NCBI GenBank assembly: GCA_016649525.1
Contig: JAENXM010000027.1
Span: 1 to 12,550, forward strand
Direction of reading: 5' to 3'
Source: Actinomycetota bacterium
GTDB taxonomy: Bacteria; Actinomycetota; Geothermincolia; Fen-727; Anoxymicrobiaceae
DNA length: 12,550 nt
Part shown: in pieces, positions 1 to 6,719 of the stretch
Position numbering within the stretch: position 1 is the stretch's first letter
Layout of the letters: each line of letters opens with the position of its first letter
Made by a program: the position numbers and the translations under genes
Notes under the pieces: generated by a model
What the model was told of the DNA's origin: nothing
Database searches by the model: none
Seen by the model: the letters and a program-made list of their open reading frames with translations, nothing else

Positions 1-108
1 CTCGGTACCGTCGCGGGGTACTGCCGGGAGCTCGGGACCGGGATGACCGTAAGGAACGAACGCGGCTTCATCGACGGCAGCCCGGCGCAGGGCAAGCCGG
101 CGCCCTGA
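1..108 (+). CDS. C-terminal fragment of an unidentified protein (5' truncated)
   Basis: An open frame runs from the window edge to TGA at 106-108 and encodes the last 35 residues of a protein ending in GSPAQGKPAP. Nearly every codon ends in G or C, as in the genes downstream, which argues for real coding sequence. The fragment holds no motif I can assign to a family. In Actinobacteria the gene before tilS is often a D-Ala-D-Ala carboxypeptidase or a zinc metalloprotease, but nothing here confirms either. The 3' end is about 100 bp from tilS, and a promoter lies in between, so the two are probably separate transcription units. Confidence 0.55.
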   Translation, partial: LGTVAGYCRELGTGMTVRNERGFIDGSPAQGKPAP

Positions 109-125
109 GCGGGGATACCGTTCGT

Positions 126-154
126 TTGAAACAGGGCTTTCCCGGGTCTAACAT
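126..154 (+). promoter_or_regulatory. Sigma70-type promoter for tilS-hpt
   Basis: A TTGAAA hexamer at 126-131 and a TAACAT hexamer at 149-154 are separated by exactly 17 bp. They match the -35 and -10 consensus at 5 of 6 and 4 of 6 positions. The predicted transcript would start near 160, about 50 nt ahead of the tilS start codon. It lies in the only gap upstream of tilS and just after the preceding gene ends. Confidence 0.55.
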
Positions 155-210
155 AGCAATGGACTTTTTTATGAGGTTTATCAGAGAATGCGGTTTCCCG
201 GAGTGCGCTT

Positions 211-1614
211 ATGAAAGCTGATCGCGGCCTTGTGGTAAAGGCGCTCGAGACCATGAAGCGTTACCGCATGCTCGCGGGAGGCGAGCGTGTTGTGGTGAGC
301 GTTTCCGGCGGGCCCGATTCGGTCGCGCTGCTCTTTTTCCTGTCGGGCCTGACTGCCGATATGGGACTCGAGCTTTTCGTTTTCCACCTCGACCACATGT
401 TCAGGGGAGAGGAGTCCGCGGCCGACGCCGCGTTCGTGGAAGGGCTCTCGCGCCAGCTGGGGCTGCCATCCAGGGCCATAGCGGTGGACGTCCCTTCGAT
501 AGTCCGCGGCAGTGACCGTTCCCCGCAGGACGTCGCGAGGAAGGTCCGGCTGGAAAGGCTTTTGTCTTACGCGGATGAGGTTGCGGCCGACAGGGTGGCG
601 CCGGGACATACGGCCGACGACCAGGTCGAGACGTTCCTCATGCGGATAATCCAGGGCGCGGGGCTCTCGGGTCTCGGCGGCATACCGCCGGTCTCGGGCA
701 GGATAATAAGGCCGTTGATCGATGTCTGGCGCGTAGAAGTGGAGGACTACTGCGACAATCTGGACGTGGAGCCGCGGCATGATTCGAGCAACCTCGACGA
801 TACCTATCTCAGGAACCGGGTGCGCAACCGGCTCGTTCCTTTCCTTGAAGGCGAGTTCGGTCCCGGGATAAAGGAAGTGATCCTGCGCGAGGTCGAGTCC
901 CTTGCACTTGATAAACGGCTGGTTGGAGAGCAGGTAGCCGACGCATTTAAGCGACTTGCCGTCTTAAAAGATGGCGAAGTCCGCTTTGACGCGGAGGAGT
1001 TCGGGCAACTCCCGGGCGCGCTGCAGCGCGGGGTGCTCAGGGAGTCCTGGGCAGAGCTCATGCCCGGCGAGAGCCCGATAGCCTGGCGCCACGTCATGGG
1101 CGTCCTGGGAAAAGTCGTGGGCGGGCAAACGGGCGCGAGGCTCGACCTTCCTCGCTCGGTGGTGGCCGAGCGCGAGTACGGGGACATCGTTTTTCGTATC
1201 GGGAAGGAAGGAGAAGCGCTTCCCGTCGTCACGCTCGATAAGCCCGGGAGCTTGCCCCTGCCGGGGAGCGGCATGGTCTTCTCCGCGCAGGAGGTCGGCA
1301 TCGAAGAGGTCGAGTTCGGGGGAAGCCCGACGGTCGAGTTCGTACGGCCGGACCTGCGCTTCCCGCTGGAGGTCAGGCATCCCGCTGCTGGAGACAGGTT
1401 CGAGCCGCTTGGCGCTCCCGGGGCAAAGAAGCTCTCCGATTTCTTCACCGATATCAAGCTGCCGAGGCGCGAAAGGAAGAACTGCTGGCTGGTTCTTTCC
1501 GCGGGGCTCGTGGTCTGGGTGGTGGGGCACCGGCTGGATGACCGCTTCCGCCTCGAGGGTGAGGAAAAGAGGGCGATGAGGTTGTCCGTCGGGCCGGATG
1601 GCGAATATGATTAG
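211..1614 (+). CDS. tilS: tRNA(Ile)-lysidine synthetase TilS
   Basis: TilS ligates lysine to C34 of the CAU-anticodon tRNA-Ile2 using ATP, which converts the tRNA to AUA reading. It is a cytosolic enzyme and normally essential. The PP-loop ATP-binding motif SGGPDS is at residues 32-37. It is followed by the family signature GHTADDQVET and the basic stretch YLRNRVRNRLVP. The C-terminal domain carries GDRFEPLG, KKLSDFF and the terminal GHRLDDRF. At 467 aa it is a long-form TilS with N-terminal catalytic, middle and TilS_C domains. The ATG start has GGAG at 200-203, 7 nt upstream. hpt begins 19 nt after its stop, so the two are probably one operon, an arrangement common in many bacteria. ATA codons are frequent in this window, which fits a need for the enzyme. 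Confidence 0.97.
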   Translation: MKADRGLVVKALETMKRYRMLAGGERVVVSVSGGPDSVALLFFLSGLTADMGLELFVFHLDHMFRGEESAADAAFVEGLSRQLGLPSRAIAVDVPSIVRGSDRSPQDVARKVRLERLLSYADEVAADRVAPGHTADDQVETFLMRIIQGAGLSGLGGIPPVSGRIIRPLIDVWRVEVEDYCDNLDVEPRHDSSNLDDTYLRNRVRNRLVPFLEGEFGPGIKEVILREVESLALDKRLVGEQVADAFKRLAVLKDGEVRFDAEEFGQLPGALQRGVLRESWAELMPGESPIAWRHVMGVLGKVVGGQTGARLDLPRSVVAEREYGDIVFRIGKEGEALPVVTLDKPGSLPLPGSGMVFSAQEVGIEEVEFGGSPTVEFVRPDLRFPLEVRHPAAGDRFEPLGAPGAKKLSDFFTDIKLPRRERKNCWLVLSAGLVVWVVGHRLDDRFRLEGEEKRAMRLSVGPDGEYD

Positions 1615-1633
1615 CGCTGGCAGGAGGTAAGCC

Positions 1634-2173
1634 TTGGAAAGACCCGAGATCGGCGAGGTTGTCTACACAGAGGAACAGATAAGGTCGAAGGTCGGCGATC
1701 TCGCCCGCCGGATCACAGAGGATTACAGGGAGGGCGCTGAAGGCAGCCCGCTCCTCCTCATCGGCATCCTCAAGGGCGCCTTCATCTTCCTCGCGGACCT
1801 GGCCAGGCTGATCGATGTCCCACTTGAGTTCGATTTCATGGCGATTTCCTCCTACGGTTCGGCGACAAAGACCTCCGGGGTGGTCCGCATCCTGAAGGAC
1901 CTGGATAAAGACATAACCGGCCGTCACGTCCTCCTCGTCGAGGACATCATAGATACCGGGCTGACCCTCAACTACCTGCTAAGGAGCCTCACGGCTCGTG
2001 GGCCGGCTTCGCTCGAGATATGCGCTCTTTTGAACAAGCAGGTCGCGAACAAGGTCGAACTACCCGTCAAATACGAGGGGTTTTCTATTCCCGATGTCTT
2101 CGTCGTCGGCTACGGCCTCGACTGTGCCGAGAGCTACCGGAACCTCCCCTACATCGCCAGCGTTAAAAAATGA
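1634..2173 (+). CDS. hpt: Hypoxanthine phosphoribosyltransferase
   Basis: The enzyme converts hypoxanthine (and usually guanine) plus PRPP into IMP or GMP for purine salvage in the cytosol. The PRPP-binding motif VLLVEDIIDTGLT is at residues 99-111. Other family landmarks are GILKGAF (44-50), the flexible-loop region SSYGSATKTSG (72-82) and the C-terminal base-pocket segment VVGYGLDCAESYRNLPY (157-173). The length of 179 aa is typical. The start is TTG, chosen because a strong AGGAGGT ribosome site (1622-1628) ends 5 nt before it and the N-terminus then matches the family length. The stop codon TGA (2171-2173) is also the first three bases of a perfect 33-bp palindrome, so the 3' boundary is set by that repeat. 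Confidence 0.97.
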   Translation: MERPEIGEVVYTEEQIRSKVGDLARRITEDYREGAEGSPLLLIGILKGAFIFLADLARLIDVPLEFDFMAISSYGSATKTSGVVRILKDLDKDITGRHVLLVEDIIDTGLTLNYLLRSLTARGPASLEICALLNKQVANKVELPVKYEGFSIPDVFVVGYGLDCAESYRNLPYIASVKK

Positions 2174-2203
2174 CACTATCGGTGCCTGGCACCGATAGTG
2201 TCA
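2171..2203. repeat. Perfect 33-bp palindrome at the 3' end of hpt (possible terminator)
   Basis: Two 16-bp arms, 2171-2186 and 2188-2203, are exact reverse complements around a single T. The centre reads GGTGCCTGGCACC. The first three bases are the hpt stop codon. In RNA it would form a hairpin of about 15 bp. No T-run follows on the + strand, so it is not a classical forward terminator. An A6 run (2165-2170) precedes it, so the minus strand reads as a hairpin followed by T6. I recall the GGTGCCTGGCACC core as a recurrent intergenic repeat in many genomes, but that needs a search. Confidence 0.85.
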
Positions 2204-2241
2204 AAGTTGTCCTGCGTCATGGCTGCTGTGCCGCTCAACTA

Positions 2242-2250
2242 TGGTACAAT
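2242..2250 (+). promoter_or_regulatory. Candidate extended -10 promoter for ftsH
   Basis: The stretch TGGTACAAT gives a TG-N extended -10 followed by TACAAT (2245-2250), in an AT-rich island between hpt and ftsH. There is no convincing -35 hexamer at the usual distance, which is tolerated for extended -10 promoters. A transcript starting near 2257 would have a leader of about 57 nt before ftsH. A second AT-rich block, TAGTATAAG (2266-2274), is an alternative -10. Confidence 0.4.
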
Positions 2251-2278
2251 AATTTCCGAATAACATAGTATAAGCCAG

Positions 2279-2305
2279 GCCGACCCGGCTGTCGGCTATT
2301 TTATT
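2279..2305 (+). terminator. Leader hairpin with U-rich tail upstream of ftsH (possible attenuator)
   Basis: GCCGAC (2279-2284) pairs with GTCGGC (2291-2296) around a 6-nt loop and is followed by TATTTTATT. This is the general form of a weak intrinsic terminator. It lies after the candidate ftsH promoter and 8 nt ahead of the ftsH start codon, so it could attenuate or tune ftsH expression. The stem is only 6 bp and the U-tract is interrupted, so it may simply be leader structure. Confidence 0.35.
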
Positions 2306-2313
2306 AACGGGAT

Positions 2314-4254
2314 ATGGTGTGGATGAGAAAATATGCAAAGACCGCGATCTTCTGGCTGGTGATACTTGTACTGGTGATCCTGCTCGTGGTCAACCCTCCC
2401 TGGCGCGAGCCCCCGAAGGAGCAGAATTTCTCCTGGTTCACGGGGCAGGTCGAGAAGGACAACGTAGAATCGGTCAAGATATTCAACCGCGACCAGAAGA
2501 TAGATGGCGTCCTTCGCAACAAGGAGAAGTTCAAGACCGCCTTCCCTGCGGATTTTGATATCGTAATGGAGCTCCGCAAGGGGAAGGACATAAAGATCGA
2601 GGTCGATCCGCAGACCGGCACGAGCATCCTGGCGGTCGTCATCAACATCCTGCCGCTGCTCCTCATGATCGGGCTCATCCTCTTCTTCGTCCAGCAGATG
2701 CAGGGCGGGGGAAACAAGGTGATGTCATTCGGGAAGAGCAAGGCCAGGCAGGTGACGAAGGACATGCCCAAGGTCACCTTCGAGGACGTGGCGGGGGTCG
2801 ATGAAGCCGTCGAGGAGCTCCTGGAGGTCAAGGAGTTCCTGGAGAACCCGGTCAAGTTCCAGGCCCTGGGCGCGAAGATACCCAAGGGCGTTCTGCTGTA
2901 CGGCCCTCCCGGCTCGGGCAAGACGCTCCTCGCGCGCGCTGTCGCCGGCGAGGCGGGCGTACCGTTCTTCAGCATATCCGGTTCTGACTTCGTCGAGATG
3001 TTCGTCGGCGTGGGCGCGGCACGGGTCAGGGACCTGTTCGAGCAGGCCAAGAGCAACGCGCCCTGTATCATCTTCGTGGACGAGATAGACGCGGTCGGCC
3101 GGCACCGCGGCGCCGGGCTCGGCGGCGGACATGACGAGAGGGAGCAGACCCTCAACCAGTTGCTCGTCGAGATGGACGGGTTCGAGACGAAGGCGGGTGT
3201 CATCCTCATCGCTGCCACCAACAGGCCCGACATCCTCGACCCGGCCCTCCTTCGCCCCGGGCGGTTCGACCGGCAGATCGTGGTGGACAGGCCCGACCTC
3301 GAGGGCCGCAAGGCGATTCTGAAAGTCCACGCCAAAGGCAAGCCGCTCGCACCCGACATAGACATAGACGTCGTTGCCAGGCGCACGCCCGGGTTCACCG
3401 GCGCGGATCTTGCGAACATGGCCAACGAAGCGGCTCTGCTGTCGGCGCGCCACGGTAAGAAGCTCGTGGACATGATCGAGATGGAGGAGGCTATCGACCG
3501 CGTGGTCGCCGGCCCCGAGAAGAAGACGCGACTCATAAGCGAACGCGAGAAAGAGATAATCGCCTACCACGAGGCGGGGCACGCCCTGGTCGCGCACACG
3601 CTGCCCAACGCCGACCCGGTCCACAAGATCTCCATAATACCCAGGGGGCGGGCGCTCGGCTACACGCTGACGCTGCCGACCGAGGACAAGTACCTGGTTA
3701 CCCGCTCAGAGCTGGTAGACGAGCTCGCCATGCTTCTCGGCGGACGCGTTTCGGAGGAGATGATCTTCGGCGAGATAACTACGGGTGACCAGAACGACAT
3801 CGAGCAGGCAACCAAGATAGCCAGGCAGATGATCATGGAGTACGGCATGAGCGACAAGCTCGGCCCGATGACGCTGGGACACAAGCAGGAGCAGGTCTTC
3901 CTCGGCCGCGACTTCGCAGCCGAGCCGAACTACTCGGACAAGGTGGCCTACGAGATAGACCAGGAGGTGCGGCGCCTCATTGACGAGGCACACAAGGAGG
4001 CCGAGCGTATCATCAACGAACAGCGCGAGCGCCTCGATGTCATCGCGAAGATACTGATAGACAGGGAAACGATAGGCAAGGAAGAGCTCCTGGGGCTCCT
4101 CGAGGGCGACCCCAAGGAGGCCTACCAGAAGTTCCTGGAGGGCAAGCAGGGCGAAGAGGCCGGAGAGCCCGAGAAACCGGAGATCCGCCGTCCGAGGGGA
4201 AAGAAGACCCCCAAACCCGGGGCGGCCCCGAAACCGGAGGTCCAGCCCGAGTAA
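2314..4254 (+). CDS. ftsH: ATP-dependent zinc metalloprotease FtsH
   Basis: FtsH is a membrane-anchored hexameric AAA+ protease that extracts and degrades misassembled membrane proteins and some regulators. Two hydrophobic segments, about residues 11-28 and 104-128, flank the extracytoplasmic domain. Then come Walker A GPPGSGKT (197-204), the pore-loop FVGVG (230-234), Walker B IIFVDE (252-257) and the second region of homology with arginine fingers R314 and R317. The zinc site is HEAGH (419-423) with D495 in GDQNDIEQAT as the probable third ligand. The 646-aa length is normal. The C-terminus is a charged, proline-rich tail. ATG 2314 is taken as the start, with GGG at 2309-2311. ATG 2323, three codons in, is possible. 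Placement between hpt and folE is the usual actinobacterial order. Confidence 0.98.
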   Translation: MVWMRKYAKTAIFWLVILVLVILLVVNPPWREPPKEQNFSWFTGQVEKDNVESVKIFNRDQKIDGVLRNKEKFKTAFPADFDIVMELRKGKDIKIEVDPQTGTSILAVVINILPLLLMIGLILFFVQQMQGGGNKVMSFGKSKARQVTKDMPKVTFEDVAGVDEAVEELLEVKEFLENPVKFQALGAKIPKGVLLYGPPGSGKTLLARAVAGEAGVPFFSISGSDFVEMFVGVGAARVRDLFEQAKSNAPCIIFVDEIDAVGRHRGAGLGGGHDEREQTLNQLLVEMDGFETKAGVILIAATNRPDILDPALLRPGRFDRQIVVDRPDLEGRKAILKVHAKGKPLAPDIDIDVVARRTPGFTGADLANMANEAALLSARHGKKLVDMIEMEEAIDRVVAGPEKKTRLISEREKEIIAYHEAGHALVAHTLPNADPVHKISIIPRGRALGYTLTLPTEDKYLVTRSELVDELAMLLGGRVSEEMIFGEITTGDQNDIEQATKIARQMIMEYGMSDKLGPMTLGHKQEQVFLGRDFAAEPNYSDKVAYEIDQEVRRLIDEAHKEAERIINEQRERLDVIAKILIDRETIGKEELLGLLEGDPKEAYQKFLEGKQGEEAGEPEKPEIRRPRGKKTPKPGAAPKPEVQPE

Positions 4255-4262
4255 GTTCTGCG

Positions 4263-4307
4263 TTCCATACCGCGTGATTCCATACCGCGTTATTCCATAC
4301 CGCGTTA
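4263..4307 (+). repeat. Three tandem copies of a 15-bp unit
   Basis: The unit TTCCATACCGCGTTA is present three times head to tail (4263-4277, 4278-4292, 4293-4307). The first copy differs at one base, G for T at unit position 14. The array starts 9 bp after the ftsH stop codon and runs directly into the TTTAG that opens the first hairpin repeat. No protein or RNA role is apparent. Confidence 0.9.
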
Positions 4308-4414
4308 TTTAGACCGGGCTCTCAGCCCGGTTTCTCTTCCGGCCTAAGAGGCCGGGCTAAAAACCTCCTTTTGTCTTCCGGCCTAAGAGGCCGGGCTAAA
4401 AACCTCAGCCCGGT
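4308..4414. repeat. REP-like hairpin repeat cluster 1 (after ftsH)
   Basis: The cluster opens with a type-y unit: TTTAG, then the hairpin ACCGGGCT-CTC-AGCCCGGT (4313-4331). A facing type-z unit follows: CCGGCCT-AAG-AGGCCGG (4339-4355), running into GGCTAAA. A second z unit is at 4378-4394, and 4404-4414 retains only the loop and right arm of a y hairpin. Type z is the inverted form of type y, with base-pair substitutions that keep the stem. The two z units lie in identical 33-bp direct repeats at 4335-4367 and 4374-4406. Such clusters resemble REP/BIME elements. A CTCTT stretch after the first hairpin is too weak to call a terminator. Confidence 0.85.
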
Positions 4415-4513
4415 CCTCTTACGACCGTAGGAGTTCCCTTTAGCCGCTCTTTCTGGCAGAATAGGTGAGGCGCCGGCAAGGCGCCCGATTGCGTTAAAGG
4501 CTGGAGGTTTAAA
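4415..4513 (+). promoter_or_regulatory. folE upstream region with small hairpin and ribosome site
   Basis: This unique 99-bp stretch follows the repeats. It contains a 6-bp hairpin, GGCGCC-GGCAA-GGCGCC (4469-4485), and a strong GGAGGT ribosome site (4503-4508) 5 nt before the TTG start of folE. A weak promoter-like pair, TTCCCT (4434-4439) and CAGAAT (4457-4462) at 17-bp spacing, is the best candidate for driving the folate operon. It matches consensus poorly. I see no tetrahydrofolate riboswitch pattern. Confidence 0.3.
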
Positions 4514-5080
4514 TTGGACCGAGCGAAGATAGAAGAAGCGGTTCGGATGATCCTCGATGGCATCGGTGAGGATCAGGAGAGGGAAGGGCTCCTACTTACA
4601 CCTAAACGGGTCGCGGGTATGTACGAGGAGATATTCTCCGGACTGAATGAACCTGCGAAGGACATCCTGCAGGCCCAGTTCGCCGAGGAGCACGAGGAGA
4701 TGATCATCGTCCGGGACATCCCGCTCTATTCCGTCTGCGAGCATCACCTTATGCCGTTCATAGGTAAAGCCCATGTCGCCTACCTACCCGGCGAGTCGGG
4801 CCAGATAACGGGGATAAGCAAGCTGGTGCGCGTCGTGGACGTTTTGTCCAGGCGGCTCCAGGTACAGGAAAGGCTTACCACCCAGATCGCGGATACCATC
4901 ATGGAGGGCCTCAACGCTCTCGGTGTCCTGGTGGTGATCGAGGCGGAGCATCTCTGTATGTCCATGCGGGGCGTTAAAAAGCCCGGGACGGTGACCGTGA
5001 CCTCGGCGGTTCGCGGTGTCTTCTACACCAGTGCCGCGAGCAGGGCCGAGGTCTTGTCACTCATAAGAGCTAAAGGGTAG
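4514..5080 (+). CDS. folE: GTP cyclohydrolase I (FolE1)
   Basis: The enzyme converts GTP to 7,8-dihydroneopterin triphosphate plus formate, the first committed step of folate synthesis. It is a cytosolic zinc enzyme, decameric in the known family. Zinc ligands are C75 and H78 in SVCEHHLMPF and C148 in EHLCMSMRG, with the adjacent catalytic H147. The conserved block GISKLVRVVDVLSRRLQ (100-116) is also present. The length of 188 aa is typical. The TTG start is supported by GGAGGT 5 nt upstream. folP follows after 11 nt, so this is the first gene of the folate operon. Confidence 0.98.
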   Translation: MDRAKIEEAVRMILDGIGEDQEREGLLLTPKRVAGMYEEIFSGLNEPAKDILQAQFAEEHEEMIIVRDIPLYSVCEHHLMPFIGKAHVAYLPGESGQITGISKLVRVVDVLSRRLQVQERLTTQIADTIMEGLNALGVLVVIEAEHLCMSMRGVKKPGTVTVTSAVRGVFYTSAASRAEVLSLIRAKG

Positions 5081-5091
5081 CGAGGCAGGCC

Positions 5092-6342
5092 TTGTCGGAA
5101 GAAGCGGGAGTCCCGGGCGCAGGTCACAATCCAAGGTTGGTCTGGGTGGAGAGCCTGCCGGACGCGCGCGGGCTGCTCCAGGAACTGGGCTCGGACAAAG
5201 GCGGAGCCGCCATCATGAGCCGCAAGATGAGCTACGCGGTGGTGTCCGTCGAGAACGTTCAGGCTCGCGCGGCTAACATCGTAAAGCAGGTCATGCTCTC
5301 CAAAGGCGGAGAGTGTGCGACTCCCCGGGACACCCTGCTCAAAAGCACCGAGCCTGTCCGGGTGATCATGATGGGCACAGTCACGCAGTTCCGACAGGCG
5401 GTCAAGAACCTCTCAGTGCAGCCGTTCGGGCTCGCCGGGCTCGCGGACGAACTGAAGGCGCTTTTCCGCGGGATCTTTCCCGATTCGGAATCGCCTCGCG
5501 AGATAGTCGCAGGCGAGTATCACCTGCCGCTGGGCGGCCGCACGCTGGTGATGGGGGTGCTCAACGTCACCCCGGACTCCTTCTCGGACGGCGGTCAGTT
5601 CGACAGTTTCGAGAAGGCGCGGGAGAGGGCCCTCGCCATGGCCAGCGAAGGGGTAGATATCGTCGACATCGGGGGCGAGTCGACCCGGCCGGGGGCGGAT
5701 GCGGTGAGCCTCGACGAGGAACTGGGGCGGACCATCCCCGTCATCGAGTCTGTCGCGGGCGAGATCGGGGTTCCCATCTCCATCGATACCGGCAAGGCGG
5801 AGGTGGCGAGGCGAGCCCTTGACGCGGGGGCCTCCATCGTCAACGGCGTAAGCGGCCTCAGGTTCGACCCCGGCATGATTCCGCTTGTCGCCGAGCGCGG
5901 TGTCCCGGTCGTCATCATGCACATGCAGGGCACCCCGAGGGACATGCAGGATAACCCGACCTATAACGACGTGGTAGGCGACATCACCAGGTTCCTGCGC
6001 GAGCTGGCGGAGCTCGCGATTCAGGCCGGCGTCGAAAGGGGGAAGGTAATCGTTGACCCCGGGATAGGATTCGGGAAGACCCTCGAGCACAACCTCGAGA
6101 TAATGCGGCGCCTTGCCGAGTTCAGGAGCCTGGGCTACCCGCTCCTGCTGGGGACCTCCCGCAAGAGTTTCATCGGCGCCGTGCTCGACCGGCCGGCGGA
6201 AGAGAGGTTGATGGGGAGCGCATCGACGGTTGCGTTCGCCATCGCACGCGGAGTGGACATCGTAAGGGTGCACGACGTCACGGAAATGCTGGATGCCGTC
6301 AGGATGGCCGATGCTATGGCGGGCAAAGAAAGGCCCGACTGA
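5092..6342 (+). CDS. folP: Dihydropteroate synthase with N-terminal extension
   Basis: The enzyme condenses 6-hydroxymethyl-7,8-dihydropterin pyrophosphate with p-aminobenzoate to give dihydropteroate, and is the sulfonamide target. The catalytic TIM barrel starts near residue 150: MGVLNVTPDSFSDGG (154-168), DIGGESTRPGA (192-202), SIDTGKAEV (230-238), MHMQGTPRDMQ (276-286), DPGIGFGK (322-329), GTSRKSFIG (354-362) and RVHDV (392-396). About 145 residues precede the barrel, so the protein is 416 aa rather than about 280. I recognise this extension from clostridial and related FolP proteins, where its role is unknown to me. The usual N-D pair after strand 4 reads N251-G252 here. The start is TTG with GAGG at 5082-5085. 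It lies 11 nt after folE and 11 nt before folB. Confidence 0.95.
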   Translation: MSEEAGVPGAGHNPRLVWVESLPDARGLLQELGSDKGGAAIMSRKMSYAVVSVENVQARAANIVKQVMLSKGGECATPRDTLLKSTEPVRVIMMGTVTQFRQAVKNLSVQPFGLAGLADELKALFRGIFPDSESPREIVAGEYHLPLGGRTLVMGVLNVTPDSFSDGGQFDSFEKARERALAMASEGVDIVDIGGESTRPGADAVSLDEELGRTIPVIESVAGEIGVPISIDTGKAEVARRALDAGASIVNGVSGLRFDPGMIPLVAERGVPVVIMHMQGTPRDMQDNPTYNDVVGDITRFLRELAELAIQAGVERGKVIVDPGIGFGKTLEHNLEIMRRLAEFRSLGYPLLLGTSRKSFIGAVLDRPAEERLMGSASTVAFAIARGVDIVRVHDVTEMLDAVRMADAMAGKERPD

Positions 6343-6353
6343 AAGGCTGCCCC

Positions 6354-6719
6354 TTGGAACGTATCCTGATAAGCGATCTAAAGGTTTTCGCTCATCACGG
6401 AGTCCTGCCCGGGGAGATGGAAAAAGGGCAGGACTTCCTGTTCGACGTGGAGATAGAGGTTGATTCGAGCGCGGCCATAGAAGGCGATGACATCTCTGAA
6501 ACGGTGGATTACACCAAGGTCGCGGATTCGGTTTCCCGGATCGCCACAGGTGAGCGTTACAACCTGATCGAGACCCTGGCTGCTAAGATAGCTGAGTACC
6601 TTATCGCGCTTCCCGGGGCGCGGAAGGCGACGGTTACCGTGAAGAAGCCGGAGGCCCCCCTGTCGGTGTCGGTGGGATGGGTCGGGGTCTCTGTGAGCCG
6701 CGAGCGCGGGACCGGTTGA
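6354..6719 (+). CDS. folB: Dihydroneopterin aldolase
   Basis: FolB cleaves 7,8-dihydroneopterin to 6-hydroxymethyl-7,8-dihydropterin and glycolaldehyde, and the product feeds FolK. The 121-aa length is typical. Family residues visible are HHGVLPGE with E21, TVDYTKV with Y53, the substrate-binding NLIETLA with E73, and VKKPEAP with the catalytic lysine K98. The start is TTG, preceded by a modest AAAGG at 6342-6346. It is 11 nt after folP, and its TGA overlaps the folK ATG by one base (TGATG), which indicates translational coupling. Confidence 0.96.
   Translation: MERILISDLKVFAHHGVLPGEMEKGQDFLFDVEIEVDSSAAIEGDDISETVDYTKVADSVSRIATGERYNLIETLAAKIAEYLIALPGARKATVTVKKPEAPLSVSVGWVGVSVSRERGTG

Noticed and set aside
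159..221. Small ORF of 20 codons overlapping the tilS start, as a possible regulatory leader peptide
   Set aside because: There is no ribosome site, its ATG is at or before the predicted transcript start, and the sequence resembles nothing.
181..780. Long minus-strand open frames opposite tilS, ftsH, folP, panC and nadB
   Set aside because: They mirror GC-rich codon structure of clear genes on the other strand and show no family motifs.
4308..4414. CRISPR-like direct repeats
   Set aside because: Spacers are very short and similar, units face each other, and no cas gene is present. The pattern is REP-like.
4415..4513. Tetrahydrofolate riboswitch upstream of folE
   Set aside because: Only a single 6-bp hairpin is visible, without the multi-helix pattern expected; nothing supports a riboswitch.
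6677..6718. Upstream GTG start for folK
   Set aside because: It would add 14 residues ahead of the conserved N-terminal strand. ATG 6719, overlapping the folB stop, fits the family better.
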